A DNA stretch of 60,744 nucleotides from an uncultured Verrucomicrobiota bacterium (lineage in GTDB: Bacteria > Verrucomicrobiota > Verrucomicrobiia > Opitutales > Intestinicryptomonadaceae): assembly GCA_949298545.1 (NCBI GenBank), contig CASFWX010000048.1:1-60744 (forward strand), given 5' to 3'. Of the stretch, positions 34,538-43,812 are shown in pieces. How positions within the stretch are numbered: position 1 is the stretch's first letter; each line of letters opens with the position of its first letter. The notes below the pieces were generated by a model. That model saw only the letters and a list, made by a program, of their open reading frames with translations. It had not been told where the DNA came from and made no database searches. A program made the position numbers and the translations under genes.

Positions 34538-35650
34538 ATGAAATTGCTCGACAGGTATATTTTTGCGGAATGGCTGAAGGTTTTTGCCATCTCTATTTTT
34601 GTAACCATCGGGATTCTCGTTCTTCACGATATGTACTCCAATTTGGGCGATCTCATAAATTGGGGCGCGTCTGGCGGGCAGATTATGCTTTTTTATTTTC
34701 TCACAATCCCGACCCTTGTGCCCGTAGTCCTTCCGATAAGCCTTCTGCTTTCCCTGATTTATCTTTTGGGATCCCTGCATCGCAACAACGAAATTACCGC
34801 GATGAGATCCGCGGGAATGAATATCTTTAGAATCACGCGTTCCCTTTGGCTTGCGGGATTTATGTTGTCGCTGCTTTTGCTTTGGCTCAACGCGTATTAT
34901 ATTCCTGTATGCAAGGAGAATGCGCGCACGCTATACGACAATGCAAAGTTTGAAAGCCAGATAAGGAAATCCGCAGATTTGTCGAATGTCGCGCTCGTTC
35001 CGCAATTGTGCTTTAATAACCGCGCAGATTCCCGCCTATGGTTTATGAATTCCTTCAGCATGGCGACAAATATGGCGCGCGGGGTTAGGATATCGCTCAT
35101 AGACGCCTCGGGGGCGGAAAAGTCGCGCGTAATGGCCCGAGAGGGAGTGTACGACGACGTTGAAAAATGCTGGTTTTTTAAGGACGGTCAGGAAATCACT
35201 TTTGACGTTAAGACTCATGCGGCGACAAGGGCGATCGGATTCGATAAGAAATATTATAAGGATTTTACGGAAGATCCGAAAATCATGGTCCTTTCCACAA
35301 AGCGCCCGAAAGATTTGTCGCTCTTGGAAACGCGCACTCTTTTGGAAGCCTTCGGCCGGAGCGCTCCGGAAAGCCTGCCGTATCTGGTGCGCGAATATTC
35401 GATTTGGGCGAGTCCTTTGGCTTGCATTATTGTCGTTGCGATTGCCATACCTTTTTCAGTGGCGGGAGTCCGGACAAATCCAATGGTTGGAGTTTCAAAA
35501 ACAGTCGGGCTCTTTTTCCTTTATTTCATCATCGACAGCATATTGACGGCAATGGGAGGCAGGGGAATAATATCTCCGATGACGGCTGCCATCGTCCCAA
35601 ATTTGGCGATGTTTATCTTCGCAATTTCGCTTTACCGAAAAGCCATGTAA
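34538..35650 (+). CDS. LptF/LptG-type permease (YjgP/YjgQ family)
   Basis: A 370-residue inner-membrane protein with the family layout. The first transmembrane pair is KLLDRYIFAEWLKVFAISIFVTIGILVLHDMY and LVPVVLPISLLLSLIYLLGSLHRNNEITAMRSAGMN. A large periplasmic beta-jellyroll domain follows, then two or three C-terminal membrane helices with IAIPFSVAGVRTNPMVG. LptF and LptG drive lipopolysaccharide extraction with the ATPase LptB. Only one of the two permeases is present here. The internal ATG at 34538 gives a standard N-terminus. Confidence 0.9.
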   Translation: MKLLDRYIFAEWLKVFAISIFVTIGILVLHDMYSNLGDLINWGASGGQIMLFYFLTIPTLVPVVLPISLLLSLIYLLGSLHRNNEITAMRSAGMNIFRITRSLWLAGFMLSLLLLWLNAYYIPVCKENARTLYDNAKFESQIRKSADLSNVALVPQLCFNNRADSRLWFMNSFSMATNMARGVRISLIDASGAEKSRVMAREGVYDDVEKCWFFKDGQEITFDVKTHAATRAIGFDKKYYKDFTEDPKIMVLSTKRPKDLSLLETRTLLEAFGRSAPESLPYLVREYSIWASPLACIIVVAIAIPFSVAGVRTNPMVGVSKTVGLFFLYFIIDSILTAMGGRGIISPMTAAIVPNLAMFIFAISLYRKAM

Positions 35651-35755
35651 TCTGCATCTCCTTTCGCCTCGGCTCTTAAAATTTACGGCAGGCAAATGCT
35701 CTGGGGAGGAGGTGGGAGCGCTTCAGGCGGTGAAGGATAGCATATACCGGGTTTA

Positions 35756-36139
35756 TCAGAAGAAAATTGAATTTGTTAAAATGTATGACGCCTCAAAAAG
35801 AGCAATCCCACATATGAAAGTCGACAAGGTGTAGACTGTCGCGTTGAGATATAGCTTGCGTCGAATCATCTCGACCATTTGCCATGTCAACGATGAGAAA
35901 GTCGAGAGGGCTGCGCAGAACCCTGTGTCTATGAACAGGTAGAAAAATTTATTTATGTCGTGCAGTGCCGCCAACGAAACGATAGCTCCAAGCAAAAAAG
36001 AAGAAAGCATATTTGCGGCGAAAGTTCCCCAGGGAAAGACGAGCGGGGCTGTGTCGAATTTTGCGGAGAAGACCGAACGCATATATGCTCCGATTCCCCC
36101 TCCCGCTGCGACGCACAATATTTCAAGCAAAATATTCAT
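35756..36139 (-). CDS. crcB: CrcB/Fluc fluoride channel subunit, copy 2
   Basis: The 127-residue protein has four membrane helices and the Fluc signatures GGGIGAYMRSV, WGTFAANMLSSFLLG and GFCAALSTFSSL. Fluc channels export fluoride as dual-topology dimers. The gene overlaps the upstream crcB copy by 4 bases (ATGA-type), so the two are coupled and may form a heterodimer. The ATG at 36139 is chosen from this overlap; upstream starts add an Arg-rich tail from the other gene's frame. No fluoride riboswitch was recognised. Confidence 0.9.
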   Translation of the reverse strand: MNILLEILCVAAGGGIGAYMRSVFSAKFDTAPLVFPWGTFAANMLSSFLLGAIVSLAALHDINKFFYLFIDTGFCAALSTFSSLTWQMVEMIRRKLYLNATVYTLSTFICGIALFEASYILTNSIFF

Positions 36140-36642
36140 TTTTGCCCGTCCCCATTTTCCCCATTTTGACCTCCGAGCATTCCGAGGAGCGTTCGGGCGG
36201 ATTTGCGCGCGAACGCCAGTATGGGGTGTTTTTTCTTCCATTCCTCATCGCGCGTTTGCCGGATCTTTTCGACTATCATTTCAGCTGCGAGAATGGAAAG
36301 CGCGCAGAAAGTAAAGTTTGCGGCTGTATTAAAAATAAAAATGGCGTAATCCCCCACTTGCAGTGCGAGTACTGAATATTTTGAAAAGCTCGCAAATATG
36401 CTCAGCCCGCCACAGAATCCGGCAGACACCAGATTTTCAAAGTTCGGGTGCAGGCTTTTTCTGAATTCCTTTGTTGCGGCAAGGACAAATGATCCGGCGA
36501 CGTTGCAAAACAGCATTGCCAGGAGTTCGTTGGAAATCGCCGCAAATGCCGCGAAGCGCAAAAGCGCTCCGAGCGCGCCCCCCGCTGCTATGGCGGACGA
36601 TCGCGCGCAATATTCCAAAAACTTTGCTTTTCGGCTTAACAA
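36136..36642 (-). CDS. crcB: CrcB/Fluc fluoride channel subunit, copy 1, with C-terminal extension
   Basis: A 168-residue Fluc family member: GGALGALLRFAAF, NVAGSFVLA and GFCGGLSIFASFSKYS. It diverges more than its partner because the STF triad is SIF, and the extra C-terminal 45 residues are basic (EKIRQTRDEEWKKKHP...). In two-gene fluoride channels the two halves have opposite fixed orientations in the membrane. This pair fits that pattern. It is the first gene of a two-gene operon. Confidence 0.85.
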   Translation of the reverse strand: MLSRKAKFLEYCARSSAIAAGGALGALLRFAAFAAISNELLAMLFCNVAGSFVLAATKEFRKSLHPNFENLVSAGFCGGLSIFASFSKYSVLALQVGDYAIFIFNTAANFTFCALSILAAEMIVEKIRQTRDEEWKKKHPILAFARKSARTLLGMLGGQNGENGDGQK

Positions 36643-36791
36643 GGCGCTGTGAAATGAGCTTTATCCGGCATATTTGTCAAGATAATTGCCGCGTGTTAAA
36701 TTTGCGCTTCATATTGCTTGAAATGCAAAAACTGCCTTTGTGGAAATTTCCCGTATGGCAAAGAATTTTATGCAATACTTGACTTGAAAAA

Positions 36792-38291
36792 ATGAAGGGC
36801 ATATTTTGTCCGCTTATTATATCGAAAATTATGGTGCTTTTTTTACTCGGATTGCTGCTTCTTTTTTTAGGGTATTTCACATACGGAAGGCTTGTTGAGA
36901 AGATACTCTCTCCCGATGACAGGCAGACCCCAGCCATTGCGAATTATGACGGAGTGGACTATGTCTGCCTGCCGCATTGGAAGAATATGCTGATTCAGCT
37001 GCTCAATATTGCAGGCATAGGGCCCATAATAGGCGTAATATTGGGAGTTAAGTTTGGGGCGATAGTATTTCTCATTATACCCGTCGGAAACATAATAGCC
37101 GGTGCGACTCACGATTTCATAGGTGGCATGATGTCGATGCGCTCCAACGGCGCAAATCTTCCCGTCCTAATACGCGACAATCTCGGCTCAAAATACGCCG
37201 GCTTTTTTTCAGTATTCATGATGCTGCTTTTGATGCTCGTGGTGGCGGTTTTCATAAATATTCCGGCAAAGCTGATTAGCGGGCTTTGCGGTTCCGATGC
37301 GTTTTTTTGGCCTTCGGTCGGGGTAATTTTTGCGTATTACATATGCGCCACTCTTTTTCCGATAGATAAAATAGTAGGCAAAATTTATCCATTCTTTGGG
37401 ACTCTGCTTGTCGTGAGCTCAATCGCAATGTTTGGAGCGATATTTTGGTACGGGTTTAAAGACCCGTCGCTGTTGTCTGAAAGCATTGCTTTTAAAGAGA
37501 GAATGTGGACGGCCGAAAACGGCCATCCCATTGTGCCGCTCCTTTTTGTGACGATAGCCTGCGGCATAATATCCGGTTTCCACGCGACACAGTCACCGAT
37601 TATCGCCAGAACCATGCGGAGCGAACGCCAGGCCCGGTCCTCTTTTTACGGAATGATGGTAGTTGAGGGTGTAATCGCCATGGTTTGGGCCGCGGCGGGA
37701 TTGGCAATTTACAATGTTTTCCCGGAAAAGATGTCGGTCAATCCGGCGCTTGTTCTCAGCGATATTACCACTTACTTTCTCGGAACTTGGGTGGGGGGCA
37801 TAACTGTTCTCGGAGTGGTTGTACTGGCTATAACTTCCGGCGATACAGCCATGCGCAGCATGAGGCTCAGCGGCGCAGAAATGCTCAAAATATCCCAAAA
37901 GCCTATCTCAAATCGCCTGTGGGTGTGCGCGCCTCTCATAATTTGCGTCTTATGCCTCCTGGTATGGTCAAATTCGGACGCAAAGACATTCGCCAATTTA
38001 TGGAATTATTTTGCTTGGGCAAACCAGGTTTTGGCTGCTTCGACATTAATGGCGGCCGTGGTTTGGTTGCTAAAGAGAGATTTGAATGGCATGATCGCCC
38101 TTGTTCCGGGCATGTTTATGACGTTTATCGTGTTGACTTATATCCTATGGATATCTCCTAAACACGGGGGGCCTGCCGGATTCGGCTTGGATATAAATAT
38201 CTCTTATGCAATATCTGCCGCGCTTACTTTGCTTTTGGCGGTTTGGGTGTGGAGGCGCGGTAAAAAGCGGATTGGGAGCGGACACAAATAA
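36792..38291 (+). CDS. CstA-family carbon starvation protein, short form
   Basis: A 499-residue multi-pass membrane protein of the CstA family: LLLLFLGYFTYGRLVEKIL, then RQTPAIANYDGVDYVCLPHWKNMLIQLLNIAGIGPIIG and GATHDFIGGMMSMRSNGANLP. CstA proteins take up peptides or pyruvate during carbon limitation. This one is shorter than the roughly 700-residue E. coli CstA and matches the short form common in anaerobes and gut bacteria. An alternative ATG at 36831 would shorten it by 13 residues. A hairpin with the features of a terminator begins at its stop codon. Confidence 0.88.
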   Translation: MKGIFCPLIISKIMVLFLLGLLLLFLGYFTYGRLVEKILSPDDRQTPAIANYDGVDYVCLPHWKNMLIQLLNIAGIGPIIGVILGVKFGAIVFLIIPVGNIIAGATHDFIGGMMSMRSNGANLPVLIRDNLGSKYAGFFSVFMMLLLMLVVAVFINIPAKLISGLCGSDAFFWPSVGVIFAYYICATLFPIDKIVGKIYPFFGTLLVVSSIAMFGAIFWYGFKDPSLLSESIAFKERMWTAENGHPIVPLLFVTIACGIISGFHATQSPIIARTMRSERQARSSFYGMMVVEGVIAMVWAAAGLAIYNVFPEKMSVNPALVLSDITTYFLGTWVGGITVLGVVVLAITSGDTAMRSMRLSGAEMLKISQKPISNRLWVCAPLIICVLCLLVWSNSDAKTFANLWNYFAWANQVLAASTLMAAVVWLLKRDLNGMIALVPGMFMTFIVLTYILWISPKHGGPAGFGLDINISYAISAALTLLLAVWVWRRGKKRIGSGHK

Positions 38292-38319
38292 TTTGTGCAT
38301 TTGCGGAGCACAAATCTTT
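38291..38319 (+). terminator. probable intrinsic terminator after the CstA-type gene
   Basis: An 8-bp perfect stem, ATTTGTGC (38291-38298) and GCACAAAT (38308-38315), with a 9-base loop, is followed by CTTTT. It starts on the last base of the stop codon. Confidence 0.5.
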
Positions 38320-38375
38320 TCATCGCGCTAGGTAAAAGTTTGCCGGCATTTTTTGCGCTTTTGAGATATTGGAAA

Positions 38376-39263
38376 TTACTTTTCAGCTATGGCGGATTTT
38401 ATGTCCCTGTCGGCAAATTGAAAACCGCTGTCGCAAAGCTTTTGCGGCAGGGCGGTAATGTCGGACAGCGCCAGAGCCTCCGCCGCCTCTCCCATGATTA
38501 TTTTCAGGGCGGGGGCGGGAACGCAAACGGAAAAGCCTCCGCGCGATTTGGCGCATGCTCTGGCGAATTCAGAATTTGTACACGCTTCGGGAGAGGAGAA
38601 ATTTACAGCTCCGGAAAGATTTGGGTTTTCAATGCAAGTTTCCATGGCGCGGCATAAGTCGCGCAGGGAAATCCATGACATCTTCTGTTTCCCGGATCCG
38701 AGAATAGGGGCGATTTTAAACCGCAGGAATCTGTCATATACGCCGAGCATTCCGCCCGAGTGGTCAATCACAATCCCAAACCTCGCATTTACAATGCGGG
38801 TATCAGGGGTGTCAGCGCTTTGGGAGGCTTTCTCCCATTCGGAACATACTTGCGCGAGAAATCCCTCGCCTGCGGGGGATTTTTCAGAGCGCGGTTCGGA
38901 ATGTTTTGTTCCGTAATATCCCACTGCCGAGGCGCAAATAAAAACTTTTGGAGGATTTTCAGCCCGCGATATGGCGTGCGCTATCATTCCCGCCGACTTT
39001 ACCCGGCTTGAGAGTATCTTCTCCTTCTTGTCTTTGTTCCAACGCGAAAATATGTTTTCTCCCGCCAGAGAGATTGCAACATCGAAACCTGACAGGTCTT
39101 CGGGGGAGAGAATGCCGTTTTCGATGTCCCAAAATATTTTACCGGGTTCGCGCTTGCGCGAAAGCGGGACAACTTCCCAGCCGCGTCCGCTAAAGAATTG
39201 CGTTAGACTGCTTCCCACGAAGCCGCCTGCGCCTCCCAATAACAGTCTTCTATTGATTTTCAT
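38376..39263 (-). CDS. TIGR01777 family NAD-dependent epimerase (YfcH-like)
   Basis: This 295-residue protein has the extended short-chain-dehydrogenase fold. It has LLGGAGGFVGSSLTQFF for the nucleotide loop and the TIGR01777 motifs AISLAGENIFSRWNKDKKEKILSSRV and ICASAVGYYGTKHSE (YYG in place of the YxxxK context). The region KMSWISLRDLCRAME follows. Members are named SulA/YfcH and their substrate is not known. It is transcribed on the minus strand in the same direction as the lipocalin gene, 10 bases downstream of it. Confidence 0.9.
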   Translation of the reverse strand: MKINRRLLLGGAGGFVGSSLTQFFSGRGWEVVPLSRKREPGKIFWDIENGILSPEDLSGFDVAISLAGENIFSRWNKDKKEKILSSRVKSAGMIAHAISRAENPPKVFICASAVGYYGTKHSEPRSEKSPAGEGFLAQVCSEWEKASQSADTPDTRIVNARFGIVIDHSGGMLGVYDRFLRFKIAPILGSGKQKMSWISLRDLCRAMETCIENPNLSGAVNFSSPEACTNSEFARACAKSRGGFSVCVPAPALKIIMGEAAEALALSDITALPQKLCDSGFQFADRDIKSAIAEK

Positions 39264-39273
39264 TTTTTATTTT

Positions 39274-39801
39274 TTACCCCCGAATTTCCGAATTAAAGAC
39301 AAACTTTTCAGTGTCGTATCCCCTGGCTCTGGCAAGGCGGCATATCTTCTCTTTTAGATTTGCTGAAATTTCGGGGGTACGGGCGAGTATCCATAATAGG
39401 GAATCGTCGTTTCCTCCGCTTACAAGCGCCCATTGGTAGTTGTCGTCGAGCTCGAGAATCCAGTAATCTCCGTAGAATGGGTAAAAAAAGCTGACGCGCA
39501 GTTTAGCGGGAACGCGCGGGTCGGGAATATATGCTTGCCCTTCGACGGACGAGCGCTTGCCGCTTTCTGCAGATGACGAATTTACCACCTTGACGCGTCC
39601 GTCCGGAAGCGGGAAATATTCGGCGGAAGCGTCGAATTTCCCCTTTTCGAACCAATTTTCGAAACGGGCTATTTCATACCATTTTCCCATGAACCTGTTT
39701 ATATCCACATCTCCTTTTACAGGTTGCTCCGGCGCTGAATGGCATGAGCATAAAACAAGCGTTAAAAAAAAAATTAAAAGAGTGCGGCTAAAGTTTTTCA
39801 T
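39274..39801 (-). CDS. outer-membrane lipocalin lipoprotein (Blc-like)
   Basis: The 175-residue protein begins with a lipoprotein signal (LIFFLTLVLCSCHSAPEQ). It carries the bacterial lipocalin blocks DINRFMGKWYEIARFENWFEKG, the AEYFPLPDGRVKVVN strand and the PFYGDYWILELDDNYQWALVSG region. Blc-type lipocalins bind lipids at the outer membrane under envelope stress. Its start overlaps the end of the UV endonuclease gene by 14 bases. The C-terminal helix with KEKICRLARARGYD is typical. Confidence 0.92.
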   Translation of the reverse strand: MKNFSRTLLIFFLTLVLCSCHSAPEQPVKGDVDINRFMGKWYEIARFENWFEKGKFDASAEYFPLPDGRVKVVNSSSAESGKRSSVEGQAYIPDPRVPAKLRVSFFYPFYGDYWILELDDNYQWALVSGGNDDSLLWILARTPEISANLKEKICRLARARGYDTEKFVFNSEIRG

Positions 39802-40705
39802 GGAGTTTGGAATTGTATTTCATAAGTTTTTCAATTGCAAAATCCTTAGCTTTTGCTTCTACCATAAATACGCAGTTTTTATCAAGTACTTTTGGGGGTG
39901 GCGGGCAATAGTCCGCATGGGCGCGCGGATTATCTGTGCGCCCTGACGAAATGTGCAGGATTGGTTCCGATTTTTCGGGCCATGTGGCAGCGGCGAGTGC
40001 GGCGAGCCTTTTTAGGGGGATTCCCGAAGAATTTAAGGATTCATGGTGTATGTCGAGAACTAGCGGGATATTATGGGGCGCAAGAAATTTCAATAGCCGG
40101 GCGGCATTCCAAAATCCCTTATCCTCGTTTTCTATCGTTAGCCGCATTCGCGCATTAGGGCTTAAAAGCGAGAGCCCGTGGGCGAAATTTTTCTCCATAT
40201 CCGGATTTTTTTGCGGTTGCACATTTAAATGAATGTTTATCGGTGCCCGGGCGTCCGCGGGGGCTCCCATAAAATCGAGAACGATGGAATTGAAGTTTAT
40301 TTCAGCTGCGGAATTGATCCGCGTTTGCAACTCCGGAGAAGCCAGAGATACAAATTGCGAAGGGTGGAATGATAAGCCTATTCCTTTGCTCGCGGCAAAA
40401 CTTCCGGATTCATTCAATATTTTGATTATTTCTTTAAAGTTATCGAGTTCCTCGGGAGTTATTTTGGCTTTGGGATGGGTGGCGAGAGGAAAAATGTCGG
40501 AGCTGATTCTGTAGCGGGCAATTTTTTTATGGGAGCAAAATTCCAAAATGGAATAAGCGGTGCGCGCGTTGTTTAGCCAAATTTTAGAAAGTTTTTCCAA
40601 TGCTTCGCCGCGCGGAAGAGATGAGAATGTCTTGAATGTAATCCGCTTTTGCTTGATCCCCGTTGATGCCAGAGATAGGCAAATGCAGCAAAGCCCATAT
40701 TTCAT
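39788..40705 (-). CDS. uvsE: UV damage endonuclease UvsE
   Basis: The 305-residue product matches the UvdE TIM-barrel nuclease family. It has MKYGLCCICLSLAS at the start, YRISSDIFPLATHP, LSFHPSQFVSLASP, INIHLNVQPQ, LTIENEDKGF, LVLDIHHE and a C-terminal FMVEAKAKDFA. These contain the conserved His, Glu and Asp metal ligands. It nicks DNA 5' to UV photoproducts in an excision pathway that does not need UvrABC. The ATG at 40705 is preferred over a start 165 bases upstream because the family begins at this position. Confidence 0.92.
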   Translation of the reverse strand: MKYGLCCICLSLASTGIKQKRITFKTFSSLPRGEALEKLSKIWLNNARTAYSILEFCSHKKIARYRISSDIFPLATHPKAKITPEELDNFKEIIKILNESGSFAASKGIGLSFHPSQFVSLASPELQTRINSAAEINFNSIVLDFMGAPADARAPINIHLNVQPQKNPDMEKNFAHGLSLLSPNARMRLTIENEDKGFWNAARLLKFLAPHNIPLVLDIHHESLNSSGIPLKRLAALAAATWPEKSEPILHISSGRTDNPRAHADYCPPPPKVLDKNCVFMVEAKAKDFAIEKLMKYNSKLHEKL

Positions 40706-41079
40706 TCTTTTATATCGGCAGAGAAGGTCCCAAACATTAATCGTGCGCGCAACTGTTCGCAGGTTTTCAGGGCAGGTGTTTAAACATGGCTTTATTGTGT
40801 TTGGAGCGGGGGACTCATCGCGGTCAGACAGGTTTGCATGCGAAATTTTTTTGTGTACCGCCCGATGCAAAACACTTTCGGAAGTGTCTTGCGAATATTC
40901 GCTTGAAACGAAAGTATTAAAATCCGGCGGAACCCTTCCAAATGCTCCGTTTATGGTGGATCAGCGCTTTGCAGAATTCGCCTCTCCCCAAAATCCCAAA
41001 TGCCGCGATTTATTTTTCCGCGCGGAATTTGAAATTTTCGGCGGCCATAGCGGCAATAGGAAAAATTTGTTTTTCGGCG
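40706..41079. other. intergenic region without a supported gene
   Basis: This 374-base stretch between the flavoprotein gene and uvsE (both minus) holds no credible coding frame. The only structure seen is a 6-bp hairpin at 40872-40887. Confidence 0.5.
40868..40887 (-). terminator. possible terminator for the SQR-like gene
   Basis: ACACTT (40872-40877), loop TCGG and AAGTGT (40882-40887) form a tight hairpin. On the minus strand it is followed by a run of four T. It lies about 190 bases downstream of the flavoprotein stop codon. Confidence 0.35.
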
Positions 41080-42417
41080 TTAAACAATGCCGTTTAACAT
41101 TCCGTAAAAATACATTGGTTTGAGAAGGTAAACTTTCATAAACCATGCGAGCCTGCTTTCAGTGGACATGTCCATGAGCGAAAGTGGGAAACTGATTTTC
41201 TCTTTCTTGTCGTAGTCGAACTCGCACATGAGGACGTGCCCGTAGTCTGTGATAATTGGGCATGCCGCATAGCCGTCATATTCGAGGGAAGGAGTTTTGC
41301 CTTCCATTATGGAGATTAGGTTTTTCGCGGCAATTGGAACCTGCTTGCGTATTGCCGCGGAAGTCTTGCTCGTCGGGAGGTTTGAAACGTCCCCAAGTGA
41401 TATTATATTTGGGTATTTTTTATGTATGAATGTCTTTTTGTCGACATCGACCCAGCCTTCGTCCGGGAGCTTTTCGGTATCTGCGAGCCCGCATTCGGAT
41501 ACGAAGTTTGGGGATCCCATGGGGGGCAGGAAATGCAGGAAGTCGTAGCTTTCGGTTGATACGCTTTTTGAGCCGTCCGCGTTTTTAGTTTGCAGGCGGA
41601 CTTTTTTTGCCGCGGTATCGATGGAGAGTACGCGCGTGTTCAAGCTTATCGGGATATTGCGCTGTTCGTAGATTTCCAGCAGGCGCGGAGTGAAAAATGG
41701 CACGTCGTAAAGTTCTTTTGAGGCGGTGCAGAATTTAAAGTCGAGTTTTTCGCGTGCTCCGTTTTTGCGGCTGAGGTGTTCTGTCAGCAGGCAAATTTTC
41801 TTGGGCGCTCCGCCGCATTTGTGCTTGGTGTATGTGTCGGTGAAGATTCCGCGCCCGCCTTGGCTGGCGAATTTTTGGACGCCCTGCCAAGTCTTAATCG
41901 CGCCTTCGTAGTCGTATAGGCAGTATGCGTCGCCAACGCCTATCTCCTTTGCCGATATGCCTTCTATTTTATCCCATTTGAGTTCCAAACCCGGAGTGAG
42001 GACCAGAAAATCATAATAGATTTTTTCGCCACCGGCAGTTGAAACCAGTCTTTTTTGCGGGTCGACTTCCACAACGGAGTCTTTTATCCATTTTACGCCG
42101 TTTGGAATGCAGTCTTTTTGCTCCATGTAGACGTCGTCTTTGCCGTAGATGCCACCTGCAATAAGGGTGAAGCCCGGCTGATAAAAATGCTTATCGCTCG
42201 GATCTATTAGAGTGATGTTTGGCGACGACAGCCAGCGCATGAGGCGGGCTGCCATGCTGACTCCGGCGGCTCCTCCGCCTATGACTACTATTTTTGCTTT
42301 TGCATCGCTCGAAAAGGCGCGCGCGGCAGGTGTTCCGACAGCTGTTGCGGCTGCGGAAGCTGCGAGTAGCTTTACGAAGTCTCTTCTGTCCATCTTTTTT
42401 ATTTTTGATTTTTCCAT
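41080..42417 (-). CDS. Tat-exported sulfide:quinone-reductase-like flavoprotein
   Basis: A 445-residue FAD protein. The N-terminus carries a twin-arginine signal (MDRRDFVKLLAASAAATAVG), and KIVVIGGGAAGVSMAARL is the FAD-binding loop. SQR-type blocks follow: QPGFTLIAGG, LVLTPGLEL, KHKCGGAPKKICLL with Cys201, and GDVSNLPTSKTSAAIRKQVP. In SQRs the last block is GDCxNLPTSKTAAA, whose Cys is the second redox cysteine; here it is Val344. It should therefore either work differently or act on another substrate. It is divergent from a porin gene, 117 bases away, and export implies a periplasmic role. Confidence 0.85.
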   Translation of the reverse strand: MEKSKIKKMDRRDFVKLLAASAAATAVGTPAARAFSSDAKAKIVVIGGGAAGVSMAARLMRWLSSPNITLIDPSDKHFYQPGFTLIAGGIYGKDDVYMEQKDCIPNGVKWIKDSVVEVDPQKRLVSTAGGEKIYYDFLVLTPGLELKWDKIEGISAKEIGVGDAYCLYDYEGAIKTWQGVQKFASQGGRGIFTDTYTKHKCGGAPKKICLLTEHLSRKNGAREKLDFKFCTASKELYDVPFFTPRLLEIYEQRNIPISLNTRVLSIDTAAKKVRLQTKNADGSKSVSTESYDFLHFLPPMGSPNFVSECGLADTEKLPDEGWVDVDKKTFIHKKYPNIISLGDVSNLPTSKTSAAIRKQVPIAAKNLISIMEGKTPSLEYDGYAACPIITDYGHVLMCEFDYDKKEKISFPLSLMDMSTESRLAWFMKVYLLKPMYFYGMLNGIV

Positions 42418-42534
42418 GCCTTGTGCGGGTTAATTGTTTTTTTATTTTTTCTTGCTTGCCAACGCTACTTTTAGAGTCAACTTTGACGGTGTATAAAAAA
42501 TTTTCCAGACAAAATCGCGTTTGTTTTTTGTCCC

Positions 42535-43812
42535 ATGTCAAACGTAAAGAAAATTCTACCCTTATGTTTATTTTTTGTTCTTCCATGTTTTTCGGCTGAA
42601 AGGGCATTGTTGGACGCTCTTGTTGATAAGGGAGTTCTAACGCCGGCGGAACGCTCGGAGATCGCAAAGGAAATGAGCGCTCCGATTGTTTCGCATCCCG
42701 AAAAAGCAAAATCCGTCAAGTTGAGCGGGCGCTTTCAGATACAGTACGAATCCATGGAAACCGAAGGGATATCAGGCCCGATGAAGGGTTTATCCACGAG
42801 CGGTCAGACATTTCTCGTAAGAAGGATGTTCCTTCACGCAGCTGCGGAATTGGGCGGAGGATGGAGTTCTCTCGTGTCTTTGGATTTGGCGAGGGGCGAC
42901 GAGTACCACTATCTTATAGACACTTACGTCCAGAAAAAAATCGATACGGACTTTCTGAGCGGAAATTTGGATTTGGGATATAAAAAAGTCTATTTTCTGT
43001 GCGAGGAAAATATGTCGTCATTTCGCATTTACGCTTTGGAATGGTCGATGGTGACCTCTTATTGGTCGGGCGGATACAACAATCGCCGTCTCGGGATAGG
43101 CGGCAGAAATGTCGGAGTATTTTGGTTCGGGGACGTAAAGCAAGTAAAGGGGCTTTCATATGCCTTTCAGATTACCAATGCATACCAGGACAATCCTACG
43201 GGCGCGGAGTTCGACTATCTCTCTTCGCACAACGATTTCAACTATTGGGGAAATGTGGCGTATGCATTTTCACCATTGGAAGGGTTAAACATCAATCTCG
43301 TATTGAATCTGCAATATTCTCCGGCGGCAAATCATAACATGGGAGTTGGGCCCTACGGGTCTGTCATGTCGATAAATCCGTATATAAAATTGAAATACGG
43401 CGGGCTTTCGATGTATGCGGAATATGTCGCCTCCCAAGTCGAGTACGGGGCAAGGCGTGGAAATTCATATGTGGACGCCAGCCCTTATGGCGTGAATTTT
43501 TCAGTGGAATATCTCTTCGACATAGGAGAGTGGGGGAAAATCGGCCCGGTCTTTAGGTATTCTTGGCTCGATACTGGCGGCAGGGGAGTTGCCCCTTCGG
43601 ACGGCAACCGCCATGCCGAAAATTTGCCGAACGACCAGTTGTACAATAACGGGCAGAGCTTTTATGCCGGCCTGACTTGGCAGATTTCGGAGGGTGTCGT
43701 GTTTCGCGCGGGATACCAGATAAACCAATATTCGGGGACCCCAGAGAATAGAGACGCCAATCATTGCGCAAACTCCTCATCAGTAAGGGCGCAAATGCAA
43801 GTATGGTTCTAA
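42535..43812 (+). CDS. OprP/OprO-like outer-membrane porin
   Basis: The 425-residue protein has a signal peptide (KKILPLCLFFVLPCFSA) and a short helical N-terminal segment (ALVDKGVLTPAERSEIAKEM) of the type seen in phosphate-selective porins. A beta-barrel domain then begins with KLSGRFQIQYE and ends QMQVWF, whose terminal Phe is the usual assembly signal. The barrel contains alternating aromatic strands throughout. The transported anion is not known. It is divergent from the SQR-like gene. The 851 bases after it hold no large gene. Confidence 0.85.
   Translation: MSNVKKILPLCLFFVLPCFSAERALLDALVDKGVLTPAERSEIAKEMSAPIVSHPEKAKSVKLSGRFQIQYESMETEGISGPMKGLSTSGQTFLVRRMFLHAAAELGGGWSSLVSLDLARGDEYHYLIDTYVQKKIDTDFLSGNLDLGYKKVYFLCEENMSSFRIYALEWSMVTSYWSGGYNNRRLGIGGRNVGVFWFGDVKQVKGLSYAFQITNAYQDNPTGAEFDYLSSHNDFNYWGNVAYAFSPLEGLNINLVLNLQYSPAANHNMGVGPYGSVMSINPYIKLKYGGLSMYAEYVASQVEYGARRGNSYVDASPYGVNFSVEYLFDIGEWGKIGPVFRYSWLDTGGRGVAPSDGNRHAENLPNDQLYNNGQSFYAGLTWQISEGVVFRAGYQINQYSGTPENRDANHCANSSSVRAQMQVWF

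Noticed and set aside
36643-36791. Possible fluoride riboswitch upstream of the crcB pair
   Set aside because: The short conserved blocks of that riboswitch were not found on the minus strand between the crcB start and the CstA-type gene.
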